Positions 52,002 to 61,331 of a DNA stretch of 64,000 bases are shown here, piece after piece; position 1 is the first letter of the stretch, and each line of letters starts with the position of its first letter. The notes below the pieces were generated by a model, which was not told the origin of the DNA, made no database searches, and saw nothing but the letters and a program-made list of their open reading frames with translations. The position numbers were made by a program, and so were the translations under genes. The stretch is from Flavobacterium okayamense (lineage in GTDB: Bacteria > Bacteroidota > Bacteroidia > Flavobacteriales > Flavobacteriaceae): positions 1,674,001-1,738,000 of the forward strand of contig NZ_AP024749.1 of NCBI RefSeq assembly GCF_019702945.1. The letters run 5' to 3'.

Positions 52002-55000
52002 TTAGAAATGTTTGTAGTGAGAAATTTTACAAAACTCGCCGTGAGTATCACAATGATAATGTCCGACAGCTTTCTTTTTTGGAGCTTGTGTTTTCATACC
52101 TTTGTTTTTAGCTTCAAGCATTAAATTGATAAGATCTGCTCTTTCGTTCTTAATTTCTTCTTGAAGTTTTTCTTGTTTTTGCAAGTCATAGAAAATAGTA
52201 CCTTCAATAACTGTTTTTTCAACTTTAGCATAAATTGAAAGTGGATTGTCTGACCATAAAACAACATCAGCATCTTTACCAACTTTGATACTTCCAATCT
52301 TATCATCTACTTGTAAAATCTTTGCAGGATTAAGGGTAACCATTTTCCAGGCTTCTTCTTCTGAAACACCACCATATTTTACCGCTTTAGCTGCTTCTTG
52401 ATTTAAACGTCTTGACATTTCAGCATCATCAGAATTAATCGAAACTAAAACACCTTGCTCTTTCATAAGAGCTGCGTTATAAGGAATTGCATCATTTACT
52501 TCAAATTTATAAGCCCACCAATCGGCAAAAGTAGAACCTGCAACACCATGTTCAGCCATTTTATCGGCTAGTTTATATCCTTCTAAAATATGTGTAAAAG
52601 TTTGAACTTTAAATCCGTAGCGTTCAGCAACCTTCATTAACATATTAATTTCAGATTGAACATAAGAGTGGCATGTGATAAAACGTTTTTTATCTAAAAT
52701 TTGTCCAAGAACTTCCATTTCAATATCAAAACGCGGCATTTTTTTATTTTTACTTTTACTGTTTTTATAGTTAACCCATTCTTTTTGATATTCCCTAGCT
52801 CTTGAGAAGTAATCTTCATAAACTTGTTCAACACCCATTCTCGATTGTGGGAATCTATTTCTTGAAAAATCTCCCCAATTAGATTGCTTAACATTTTCCC
52901 CTAAAGCAAACTTTATATATTTCGGAGCATCAGACACTAATAGCTCATCTGGAGTGTAACCCCATTTTAATTTAATGAATGCAGCACGACCTCCAATTGG
53001 ATTAGCTGAACCATGTAATAAATTAGCTGCTGTAACACCTCCTGAAAGATTTCTGTAAATATTAACATCTTCAGAATTTACAACATCTTCAATAGTTACT
53101 TCTGCAGTACAGTTTTGACCACTTTCATTAACACCTCGAGATATTGCTATGTGAGAGTGCTCATCTATAATACCAGAAGTTAAGTGTTTTCCTGTTGCAT
53201 CTACAATTGTTGCATTTGTTGAAGATAAATTTGATCCTATTTTAGAAATTTTACCATTAACAATTAAAACGTCAGTATTTTTTAAAACACCATCTTTTTC
53301 ATTTGTCCAAACTGTAGCATTTTTAAATAGTAAAGTTTCTTGTTTAGGTTTTTCAGTTGAACCAAAACCTACATTAGGAAATGTAATCGGAAACATTTTT
53401 ACTGCTTCATCTTTCTTTTCTTTAGAAGACTTTTCTTTATCTTCAAATTCTTTCGTTAATGTTGCTATCCATTTGCCTTCATTTCCATTTTCAAAAATAA
53501 TTTTACCTTCAATAGTATTATTAATTTTTAATCCAGAAAGTCTATAAAATTTAGAAGATGTAGTGTCTTTGCTTTTGATTACTAAATTAATCCAAGGTTC
53601 AGAAAAGTCTAGTTTTGTTCCATATTCAACACTATCTTTTTCTATTTTAGCTTCTGGTTTTTCAATTTCACCAGATATTTTAAGTTTATAATTTTCATTA
53701 TTGAAAGTTAAGGTGTAATCACCCCTAATATCAATACTATTCATTTTTTTTACTTCAAACTTTTGACCTTGAATCCAGTTTTCATGAATTACTGTTTTGT
53801 CGTCAAAAATATCTCCGGAAGTGATTAAAAAATTTGCTAATGAATTTACTTTTAGGGTTCCAATCTGGTCACTCATGTTAACCAATTTCGCAGGAATTTC
53901 AGTTAAGGAAGCTAAGGCTTTATCTTTAGGTAAACCACATTTTACTGCTTTACGCAAGTTTTTTAAAAAGTCACTTTTGTCTTTTAATTCATCCGTTGTA
54001 AGTGTAAAAGAAATATTATTATCGTTTAAGATTTTAAGGTTGTAAGGCGCTTGGTTCCAAAAACGCATATCACTTAAACTTACTTGTTGCGCTAAATAAG
54101 GATCAGAAACATCATAAGCATCAGGAAAGTTTATTGGAATGATTAGTGAAGAATTTGTTTTTTTAATTTCTTCAATACGTTCAAATTCGTTTCCACTTCC
54201 TTTAAAAATGTAATTTACTCCAAATTCTTTACCTATTTTATTAGCTCTTAATATGGAAAGTTTGTCACCAGCATCGAATATTTGAATTAAGTTTTTGTTA
54301 GCATTGAAGTTTTCTAATGAAAGGTCTTTTGATTTACTTAATCCTTGAGAATACCATTTTGCATCATGATATACTTGTCTTATTAATGCCATTGAACCCA
54401 TCAAAGATGATGGGTAACTTTGTCTTGAAAATTTACTTTTTGAAAAAGAAAGATGTTGAGATACTTTTGTATTAAGTATTCTATAGGCATTAGATAAATT
54501 ATCATTTAATGTCCAAAGTAATCCAGTTCCAGCAATGATTCCATCATTGTGATGACTTAAAACGGTTCCAAAACCAATACTTCTTAACTCTTTAGCGTCT
54601 TTTAAGCTGTATTCTAAGTTTTCAAAACTGTTGTATTCAGGCATCACATGATCGTTCCAGTAATATCCTTCTCTTTTAGAATCGTACTGAGGCGACATAC
54701 TTCTGTCAGGTCTGTTTTGAGGTTTTTGAATTCCAAATTCTGTGAATAAATCAATAAAGGAAGGATAAATTGTTTTTCCTTTTAAATCGATTATTTCAGC
54801 ATTTTTAGGAATTTCAATTGATTTTCCTAGGGCTACAATTTTACCTTCTTTAATGATTAAAGTAGCATTCTCGATTTTAGTTGACGAAGTTGTTTGAATG
54901 TCAACATTAGTAAAAGCAGTATAATTTTTAAAACTTTGTTTAACGCCATCATTTTTAGGAAAATAATCTTGTCCAAAAAGTAATGTACTAAAACACAAAA

Positions 55001-55025
55001 GAACAAAAAATGTAAGTTTTTGCAT
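52002..55025 (-). CDS. Secreted two-domain amidohydrolase with Cys/His-rich tail
   Basis: The 1007-residue protein starts with a signal peptide (LTFFVLLCFSTLLFGQ). The first amidohydrolase domain (about 35-420) has YPSFIDLFTEFG (87-98) where the metal-binding HxH should be, so it is degenerate. A linker with a beta domain (430-560) follows. The second domain (565-960) is complete in its landmarks: GIIDEHSHIAIS (His623, His625), FTHILEG, SINSDDAEM and LNPAKILQVDDKIGSIKVGKDADVVLWSDNPL. A C-terminal tail, HYHCDTHGEFCKISHYKHF, is rich in metal-ligand residues. Substrate unknown; a periplasmic peptidase or imidazolonepropionase-like amidase is possible. Confidence 0.87.
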   Translation of the reverse strand: MQKLTFFVLLCFSTLLFGQDYFPKNDGVKQSFKNYTAFTNVDIQTTSSTKIENATLIIKEGKIVALGKSIEIPKNAEIIDLKGKTIYPSFIDLFTEFGIQKPQNRPDRSMSPQYDSKREGYYWNDHVMPEYNSFENLEYSLKDAKELRSIGFGTVLSHHNDGIIAGTGLLWTLNDNLSNAYRILNTKVSQHLSFSKSKFSRQSYPSSLMGSMALIRQVYHDAKWYSQGLSKSKDLSLENFNANKNLIQIFDAGDKLSILRANKIGKEFGVNYIFKGSGNEFERIEEIKKTNSSLIIPINFPDAYDVSDPYLAQQVSLSDMRFWNQAPYNLKILNDNNISFTLTTDELKDKSDFLKNLRKAVKCGLPKDKALASLTEIPAKLVNMSDQIGTLKVNSLANFLITSGDIFDDKTVIHENWIQGQKFEVKKMNSIDIRGDYTLTFNNENYKLKISGEIEKPEAKIEKDSVEYGTKLDFSEPWINLVIKSKDTTSSKFYRLSGLKINNTIEGKIIFENGNEGKWIATLTKEFEDKEKSSKEKKDEAVKMFPITFPNVGFGSTEKPKQETLLFKNATVWTNEKDGVLKNTDVLIVNGKISKIGSNLSSTNATIVDATGKHLTSGIIDEHSHIAISRGVNESGQNCTAEVTIEDVVNSEDVNIYRNLSGGVTAANLLHGSANPIGGRAAFIKLKWGYTPDELLVSDAPKYIKFALGENVKQSNWGDFSRNRFPQSRMGVEQVYEDYFSRAREYQKEWVNYKNSKSKNKKMPRFDIEMEVLGQILDKKRFITCHSYVQSEINMLMKVAERYGFKVQTFTHILEGYKLADKMAEHGVAGSTFADWWAYKFEVNDAIPYNAALMKEQGVLVSINSDDAEMSRRLNQEAAKAVKYGGVSEEEAWKMVTLNPAKILQVDDKIGSIKVGKDADVVLWSDNPLSIYAKVEKTVIEGTIFYDLQKQEKLQEEIKNERADLINLMLEAKNKGMKTQAPKKKAVGHYHCDTHGEFCKISHYKHF

Positions 55026-55175
55026 AATGGTTAAAATTTTTGCTTAAATATAAATATTAATTTTTTCAATAAAAGATTTCTAATAGCTTTTAACTTTTGT
55101 TACTATGAATTAGAAAATGTATTTTTAAAAAAAAATCGAATCATTACGAGGGTAATGAAAATTAAAAAACCTTAA
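55026..55175. other. AT-rich spacer, nothing recognised
   Basis: These 150 bases between the DUF58 stop and the start of the amidohydrolase pair contain only AT-rich sequence. I found no -7 box for the amidohydrolase operon in the usual form and no clear terminator stem. Confidence 0.5.
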
Positions 55176-56510
55176 TTATAAAATACCGCGTGCTTTAATT
55201 TCTAAATATTTATTAATGGTATCAAGAGTTAGATTTTCTGGTTTTGTTAATACAGAATAGATACCGTATTTTTTTAATTCATTTACGATTAAACGTTTTT
55301 CAAACGCAAATTTTTCAGCAATAACTTTATCGTAAATTTCTTGAATATTAGTTGCTTTTGTATTAATTAAATCATCTAATTCGGTATTGTTGAAGAAAAC
55401 TACAACCAATAAGTGGTTTTTTGCAATTCCTTTTAAATAGGGAAGTTGACGATGTAAGCCGTCTAAAGTTTCAAAATTTGTATACAATAAGATTAAACTT
55501 CGTTGATTAATATGTTTTTTCACATCGACATATAAACGACTAAAATCACTTTCAAAGAAATCGGTTTTAATATTATATAGGTTTTCCATGATTTGTTGCA
55601 TTTGACTCAAACGCTTTTCGGCAACAATTCTATTTTCAACTTTTTTAGAAAATGCAAACATTCCTGCTTTATCACCTTTTTTTAAAATTACGTTTGACAG
55701 AACTAAAGTTGCATTTATGGCATAATCGAGTAAACTTAGACCATTAAAAGGCATTTTCATAACTCGACCTTTATCTATAACCATATAAACATTTTGTGAT
55801 TTTTCATCTTGAAACTGATTGACCATCAGTTCGTTTCTTTTAGCAGTAGCTTTCCAGTTTATAGTACGAATATCATCACCTTGAACATATTCTTTAATTT
55901 GTTCGAATTCCATAGTATGACCAATTCGTCTAATTTTTTTCAATCCGTATTGATACAAATTATTCGAAAAAGCCATTAAATCATATTTGCGTAATTGTAT
56001 AAAAGAAGGGTAAGTAGGAACCATTTTATTGTCTTCATACATAAAACGTCTACTGATTAGTCGAAGAGGAGAGGCTACATAAATGTTTAATTTTCCAAAA
56101 AAATACTCACCTCTTTCTGTTGGTCGAAGTATATATTTAAAAGAATCTTTAGTTTGAAGGTCAATTTTTCTTTTGATTTCAAAATTGCGTTTCTGAAATT
56201 GAAATGGAATTTCATCAATAACTTTTGCCCAAACAGGAAAAGTATACTTGTTATGTAAATAAACGATTATTTCGTTTTCATCTCCATTTGATAATTTTTC
56301 AGGAGTATTTCTACTTCCTGTGACTGTTTTTCCTGAAGCAAATAACAATAACACATCAATAATTGTAAAGGTTACCAAAATGTAGAACAAATACCAAGTA
56401 GCATTATAAAACATAGGAAAAAAGAACGCTAATAAGAAAAGCGCTATCATTCCCATAAGGCAATAAAAGAAAAAATTATTGAGATATAATTGTTTGTAAA
56501 ACTTCAGCAT
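55176..56510 (-). CDS. DUF58 protein of the MoxR cluster
   Basis: Two or three N-terminal membrane helices (FFYCLMGMIALFLLAFFFPMF onward) are followed by the DUF58 domain with the core YVQGDDIRTINWKATAKRNELMVNQFQDEKSQNVYMVID, a von Willebrand A-like start. The length is 444 residues. DUF58 proteins always accompany MoxR ATPases, which probably remodel or insert a metal into a partner. It overlaps no gene but starts two bases after the MoxR stop. No terminator is visible downstream in the 150-base AT-rich spacer to 55026. Confidence 0.92.
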   Translation of the reverse strand: MLKFYKQLYLNNFFFYCLMGMIALFLLAFFFPMFYNATWYLFYILVTFTIIDVLLLFASGKTVTGSRNTPEKLSNGDENEIIVYLHNKYTFPVWAKVIDEIPFQFQKRNFEIKRKIDLQTKDSFKYILRPTERGEYFFGKLNIYVASPLRLISRRFMYEDNKMVPTYPSFIQLRKYDLMAFSNNLYQYGLKKIRRIGHTMEFEQIKEYVQGDDIRTINWKATAKRNELMVNQFQDEKSQNVYMVIDKGRVMKMPFNGLSLLDYAINATLVLSNVILKKGDKAGMFAFSKKVENRIVAEKRLSQMQQIMENLYNIKTDFFESDFSRLYVDVKKHINQRSLILLYTNFETLDGLHRQLPYLKGIAKNHLLVVVFFNNTELDDLINTKATNIQEIYDKVIAEKFAFEKRLIVNELKKYGIYSVLTKPENLTLDTINKYLEIKARGIL

Positions 56511-56512
56511 TA

Positions 56513-57520
56513 TTATCTAGGAATTTCAACCATATCTATGATTTGCTTAATAATTTCAGAACTTGTGAGTCCTTCCATTTCTCTTTCTGGAGTTACTACT
56601 ACACGATGTTGTAAAACAGGAATTGCAGCTTCTTTTACATCTTCAGGAGTTACGAAGTCTCTACCTTTTAATGCAGCAAAACCTTTAGCGGCATTTAAAA
56701 TAGCTATAGAAGCACGAGGTGAAGCACCTAAGTATAAGAATGCATTTTCTCGAGTGTTCATCACAATTTTAGCAATGTATTCCATTAAGTGTGGTTCAAT
56801 TATAACTTGTCTTATTAAACCTTGGTGTTCTAAAATAGCACTCTTAGAAATAATAGTTGCAATATCTTCTAACTTATTTCTATTCTTTAATTCGTTTTCT
56901 TTATTAATAATCGCAACTTCTTCTTCTAAATTTGGATAATTAATATTGATTTTGAATAAAAATCGGTCTAACTGTGCTTCAGGTAAACGATATGTTCCTT
57001 CTTGTTCAATTGGATTTTGCGTAGCAATTACTAAAAAAGGATGGTCTAATAAATAAGTAGTACCATCTGCAGTAATTTGACGCTCTTCCATAACCTCAAA
57101 TAAAGCAGCTTGTGTTTTAGCTGGAGCACGATTGATCTCATCAATTAAAACAAAGTTTGAAAATATTGGACCTTTTTTAAATTCAAATTTTGATTGTGAT
57201 AAATCGAAAACAGATGTTCCGATGATGTCAGAAGGCATTAAATCTGGCGTAAATTGAATTCTACTAAAGTCTAAACTTAATGTTCTTGCTAATAACTTTG
57301 CCGAAATTGTTTTTGCCACACCTGGAACTCCTTCAAGTAAGACATGTCCGTTTGCTAAAATTGCAACTAAAAGCTGATCAATCATTTTGTTTTGACCAAC
57401 AATTACTTTGCTTATTTCGCCTTTAACTTGAGAAATACTTTCTTGAAGTGGTTGTAAATTTATACGTGATTGAAAATTTACATTTTCATTTTGTTCGTTT
57501 TGTTCAAATGTATTTTCCAT
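56513..57520 (-). CDS. MoxR-family AAA+ ATPase
   Basis: The 335-residue ATPase has Walker A EGVPGVAKT (about 79-87), Walker B FVLIDEINRAPAK, sensor 1 FLVIATQNPIEQEGTYRLPEAQLDRFLF and sensor 2 SPRASIAILNAAK. MoxR proteins act as chaperones for assembly of membrane or metal complexes. Its start overlaps the upstream DUF4350 stop by one base (TAATG). Confidence 0.95.
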   Translation of the reverse strand: MENTFEQNEQNENVNFQSRINLQPLQESISQVKGEISKVIVGQNKMIDQLLVAILANGHVLLEGVPGVAKTISAKLLARTLSLDFSRIQFTPDLMPSDIIGTSVFDLSQSKFEFKKGPIFSNFVLIDEINRAPAKTQAALFEVMEERQITADGTTYLLDHPFLVIATQNPIEQEGTYRLPEAQLDRFLFKININYPNLEEEVAIINKENELKNRNKLEDIATIISKSAILEHQGLIRQVIIEPHLMEYIAKIVMNTRENAFLYLGASPRASIAILNAAKGFAALKGRDFVTPEDVKEAAIPVLQHRVVVTPEREMEGLTSSEIIKQIIDMVEIPR

Positions 57521-58710
57521 TATGAATAAAATTTTTCTATTTTATTATTAAGTTCTACAACTTCATTTTCAGTTGCAGTAAATTGATTTCTTAGTTTTTT
57601 TATTAAGTGAATTAATTCACTAATTTCTTCTTTAGATTTTCCGCTTTTTTGATGTAATCTATTAATAAAAGTTTCATCTAAATTGAAAGTATCTAAATAA
57701 TAATCGTTTCTAATTTTTTCAAGGAAAAAGATAATCTTTTTATCAATGATATTCATATAATCTTTTTCTTGATAATATAAATTTCCAATTGTTTTGGTAA
57801 AATCTACTGTTGTATTGCGTAATGGCGTTATGATTGGAATAACTCTTTGACGTCTTTTAGCATTAAAAAACATAAATATAACCATTCCGAAAATAGCAAA
57901 TAACCAAGCCCATTTGAGTGCGGGTTGACTGAAGATAAAACGTAAGGGCGAATCTATCATGTTTTCATTTTGATAGCGTCGAATTTTCCAAAAAACATCT
58001 TTCTCTTTCGGAAAATAACTAAGTACATCTTCGGTGTATTTGTAATTATCTTTTAATAAATAATAATTTGTGAATGCTATAGGTTGGCTATGTAAATAGA
58101 AATTTCCGTTACCAAAAGGCACTTTTATGAAATTAGCTTGAATTTCTCCTGATTCAGATTTTTGCGTCCCTATGATTGTAGTCAAAGTTGAATCAATTTC
58201 GGAAAAAAACATGGCATTTATGCCTTTGTGAAAAGGTTCATATTTTGCATCATTACCAGAGATAGAGAACGAAACAGTATCTTGAAATTCGTAATCGTAT
58301 TGCATTTTAAAGGCTAACGAATCTTCAAATTGACGTGGGAAATCATTACAACTTATAAAAACATCGTTTCCATGACTAGCGAAATAGAAAATTTCATCTA
58401 TTGATTCTTCGTCAATCTCAAAATTATTACTTACATAAAAAAATGTACCGTCTATGTCATATTGATAGTCTACAAAATCGTAATGTTTATCAAAAAATTC
58501 ATAAGGAGATTCGCCAAATTGAGTAACCTTTTGTGGATTAAATATCTTTTCATATTCTTCATTAAAAATATATAATCCAAATGGGATTTTATCATTTAAA
58601 GAAAAGGTTTGCCTCCAATTAATCGGTTTTGGTCGATTAGCATCAATAGCCATTATTCCTATTAAAATTAGGAGTAAAATACCGATATATATTTTTAAAC
58701 TTTTTGGCAT
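57520..58710 (-). CDS. DUF4350 membrane protein
   Basis: One helix at the N-terminus (KIYIGILLLILIGIMAI) and one near residue 270 (WAWLFAIFGMVIFMFF) enclose an extracytoplasmic DUF4350 domain (NRPKPINWRQTFSLNDKIPFGLYIF at its start, then IFYFASHGNDVFISCNDFP). A cytoplasmic helical tail of about 115 residues follows. It is a fixed member of the Bacteroidota MoxR/DUF58 operon and of unknown function. Confidence 0.85.
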   Translation of the reverse strand: MPKSLKIYIGILLLILIGIMAIDANRPKPINWRQTFSLNDKIPFGLYIFNEEYEKIFNPQKVTQFGESPYEFFDKHYDFVDYQYDIDGTFFYVSNNFEIDEESIDEIFYFASHGNDVFISCNDFPRQFEDSLAFKMQYDYEFQDTVSFSISGNDAKYEPFHKGINAMFFSEIDSTLTTIIGTQKSESGEIQANFIKVPFGNGNFYLHSQPIAFTNYYLLKDNYKYTEDVLSYFPKEKDVFWKIRRYQNENMIDSPLRFIFSQPALKWAWLFAIFGMVIFMFFNAKRRQRVIPIITPLRNTTVDFTKTIGNLYYQEKDYMNIIDKKIIFFLEKIRNDYYLDTFNLDETFINRLHQKSGKSKEEISELIHLIKKLRNQFTATENEVVELNNKIEKFYS

Positions 58711-58713
58711 TGA

Positions 58714-59418
58714 TTATAAAATGTTTTTTTGAAATGCTTTTTCAGCTTTTTTAAAATCATCTTCAGTTAAATCAAATTCTCCATACCAACTATATTCGTA
58801 TATGTATGATAAAAACTGAAAATTCTTTTTAGTTTCTAAATTTGAAATTTCGTTGAGATAATCAGCATTTGTTTTTTCAATATCCCATTCAATTATATTT
58901 TTATCCGATAATGATTTTAAAAGCCATAAATAATAATAACGAACTGCAATTCGATAATTTTTATTTTGAACAGCATCCTTAACTATTTTATTGAAGTTTA
59001 TTGTATGAATGTTTTCTTCAACATTTTCTAAAACATCTATTTTCTTTGCTGATTTACTAAAAACCCAACCACCTTCTTTATTAATTATGACTTTTACGAT
59101 TAAGTAAACAACAAAAACAATTACAATAACAGCAATTACTTTAAAAAGGATTTGTAGTCCACTCATTGAATTTCCAACACCTCCAAAATCAAATAAATCA
59201 GCAAAAAATCTTCCTACTGCCTCCCAAAATTTCTCCCAAGCGGAAAGCTCTTTAACTTCAACTAGTGGTTCGTAATTGAATTCATCCCCTTTATAATTAT
59301 CTTGAAAAGAAGACTCAAAATTACGTTGATTGTATTCAATAGAATCATTAACCGTTTCGTTAAAAGAAAAAGCTGAATTTAATAGTAATAGAAATAAACA
59401 GGTTAGTTTACTCTTCAT
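58714..59418 (-). CDS. DUF4129-like membrane protein
   Basis: The 234 residues have a signal peptide or first helix, a central helix (LFKVIAVIVIVFVVYLIVKVII) and a cytoplasmic C-terminal domain with NYRIAVRYYYLWLLKSLSDKNIIEWDIEKTNADYL and YEYSWYGEFDLTEDDFKKAE, the DUF4129 pattern. Its start overlaps the next upstream gene by 11 bases. It belongs to the MoxR operon. Confidence 0.83.
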   Translation of the reverse strand: MKSKLTCLFLLLLNSAFSFNETVNDSIEYNQRNFESSFQDNYKGDEFNYEPLVEVKELSAWEKFWEAVGRFFADLFDFGGVGNSMSGLQILFKVIAVIVIVFVVYLIVKVIINKEGGWVFSKSAKKIDVLENVEENIHTINFNKIVKDAVQNKNYRIAVRYYYLWLLKSLSDKNIIEWDIEKTNADYLNEISNLETKKNFQFLSYIYEYSWYGEFDLTEDDFKKAEKAFQKNIL

Positions 59419-60346
59419 TTTGACCGATTGTATCTATTTCTCTGTTAATGCTAATGTTTTCTTCCTTTTCAGCTGCACTGTAGTATATTATTCCTTGATT
59501 TATAAGAATAATATTTTGTAAAGTATAATTGAATAAAATTGAAACAATCATAACTATTGATAACATTAATGTTACAAGTGAAATAGCTTCTTCAGGGTCG
59601 TTTTGGACACCTTCTGGATTTACAAAAAAACTCCCCATAACAAAAATGTAAGGTATAAATGTTACAATACTTACCACAACTTGCACAATCATGTACATAA
59701 CAAAAGTTGACCCAATTATTGGCCAAAAGTTATTACGTAACATATCATAACCTTTTCCTAATGCTTCTGTATAACCAGATTCAGTTGAAATATAATGATA
59801 ATAACTTAATGAAATCCAACTACTAACAGCTGGTATTACAATAAGTAATAATGGAATTCCTATTATTATCATCATTAAAACAAACATTATTCCCATTATG
59901 ATTAGCATTATTGGGAATAAAATGAAAATAGAAAACAAAAAGAATAATAAAGAACGACTAATTTTAGATTTTAATTTTTGAATTATTGATGAAGTGTTTA
60001 TTTCTTTTTGTTCAGCCAATAAGCTTAAGTAACTAACCGGATAAGTGTAATTTATTAAACTCACAACAATTATTAAAACGGTTAGTAAAAGCCCAATAGT
60101 AATGAATATTCCTAGGTTTGAATATAATGATTCTGCAAGAAATTGATTATCTCCAACTCGTGCTGCTGAAATAGTTCCTTCAAAAAAGAATCTAATTAAA
60201 AAATAGATTGCAACAACAAGTACTAAAAGTAAACCACCATTAATAATGAAGTAGTTTTTATAATAGTTTTTTCCTTCAATCTTAAAGAATGAAAATGTAT
60301 CACCAACTAATTGACTAAAATCTCTCTTTTTATATACTTGGAACAT
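59408..60346 (-). CDS. Polytopic membrane protein of the MoxR operon
   Basis: The 312-residue protein has about six membrane helices arranged like the glycerophosphodiesterase membrane-domain/DUF4013 type, starting with a soluble YKKRDFSQLVGDTFSFFKIEGK and containing SLINYTYPVSYLSLLAEQKEI and a very hydrophobic Ile/Met-rich core. No enzymatic motif is present. It overlaps the SpoIIM gene by 17 bases and the DUF4129 gene by 11, so the proteins are probably made in a fixed ratio. Confidence 0.78.
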   Translation of the reverse strand: MFQVYKKRDFSQLVGDTFSFFKIEGKNYYKNYFIINGGLLLVLVVAIYFLIRFFFEGTISAARVGDNQFLAESLYSNLGIFITIGLLLTVLIIVVSLINYTYPVSYLSLLAEQKEINTSSIIQKLKSKISRSLLFFLFSIFILFPIMLIIMGIMFVLMMIIIGIPLLLIVIPAVSSWISLSYYHYISTESGYTEALGKGYDMLRNNFWPIIGSTFVMYMIVQVVVSIVTFIPYIFVMGSFFVNPEGVQNDPEEAISLVTLMLSIVMIVSILFNYTLQNIILINQGIIYYSAAEKEENISINREIDTIGQNEE

Positions 60347-61307
60347 TTTGTTTTAATTTTTTATGAACTATAAATGGGTAAACTAAATAATAAAAACTTA
60401 TGATTGATAAAGTTAATAAGATAATACCAACACTTAAGAAGTTGTGCATTACATTTGAATATCTAGTTATATAGCCTTCTAAGAAACCTGCAGCAAATGT
60501 AAAAGGCATTGTACTGATAAATATTTTAAAACTATTTTTAAATCCTATTTTGAAAGAATTCATTCTTGAAAAAGTTCTTGGGAATAAAATACTTGCTCCT
60601 AAAATAAATCCAGCGGCAGCTTCAATTACAATAGCGAAAATCTCCATTGAACCGTGAATCCAAATACCACGAACACTTTCCCAAAAAACACCTTCTTGGT
60701 AGAAAAAATATTGAAATGAGCCTAACATTATACAGTTATTCAATAAAATGTAGAATGTCCCTATTCCTAAAAATATTCCAAAGAAGTATGATAATGCGCC
60801 AACTCTAAGATTGTTAAGAGTTATGCCAATAAAGCTTCCCCAATTACTTCCGCTTTTATAAACCGCAACAGGATCTCCTTCTTTAATATTTTCTAATGTC
60901 ATATTTACATAGCCATCACCTAGAATTAATCTAACAAAGCTTTCATCGTTGTGTGCAGAAACTGCCCCTATAAAAGTTAGTAATCCAAAAGCTATAAACG
61001 CATAAAGAACATATCTTCGGTAATCGTAAACCAACAAAGGAACCTCAGTTTTAAAAAAATGTTTAATTCTATTGGTCTCGGTTCTTTTTGTTTTGTAAAT
61101 TTTTTGATAGGTTTGCGAAGCCAAATGATTTAAGTAAACCGTAGTTTTACTTTTTGGATAATACGTTTGAGCATACGAAAGGTCATTCATCAAATGAATG
61201 TACAAATTAGCTAGCTCGTCTGGATTTTTTTTGGTTTTTCCAAAAATGGCTTCTTCAAAGTTGAGCCATTTTTCTTTATTTTGTTTAATAAATGCGACCT
61301 CTCTCAT
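60330..61307 (-). CDS. Stage II sporulation protein M-like membrane protein
   Basis: I choose the ATG at 61307 (MREVAFIKQNKEKWLNFEEAI, the normal start of the family in this phylum) rather than the longer frame from 61337, which would run into the divergent gene's start. The protein has a cytoplasmic N-terminal domain and about six helices, with NNLRVGALSYFFGIFLGIGTFYILLNNCIMLG, IWIHGSMEIFAIVIEAAAGFILG as the SpoIIM core. It is not evidence for sporulation; non-sporulating bacteria carry this protein with MoxR/RDD genes. Confidence 0.9.
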   Translation of the reverse strand: MREVAFIKQNKEKWLNFEEAIFGKTKKNPDELANLYIHLMNDLSYAQTYYPKSKTTVYLNHLASQTYQKIYKTKRTETNRIKHFFKTEVPLLVYDYRRYVLYAFIAFGLLTFIGAVSAHNDESFVRLILGDGYVNMTLENIKEGDPVAVYKSGSNWGSFIGITLNNLRVGALSYFFGIFLGIGTFYILLNNCIMLGSFQYFFYQEGVFWESVRGIWIHGSMEIFAIVIEAAAGFILGASILFPRTFSRMNSFKIGFKNSFKIFISTMPFTFAAGFLEGYITRYSNVMHNFLSVGIILLTLSIISFYYLVYPFIVHKKLKQNVPSI

Positions 61308-61331
61308 GGAGTTGCTAAAATAGGAATTCAA

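Noticed and set aside
60330..61307. Sporulation
   Set aside because: SpoIIM-like proteins are common next to MoxR/RDD genes in non-spore-formers, and no other sporulation gene is here.
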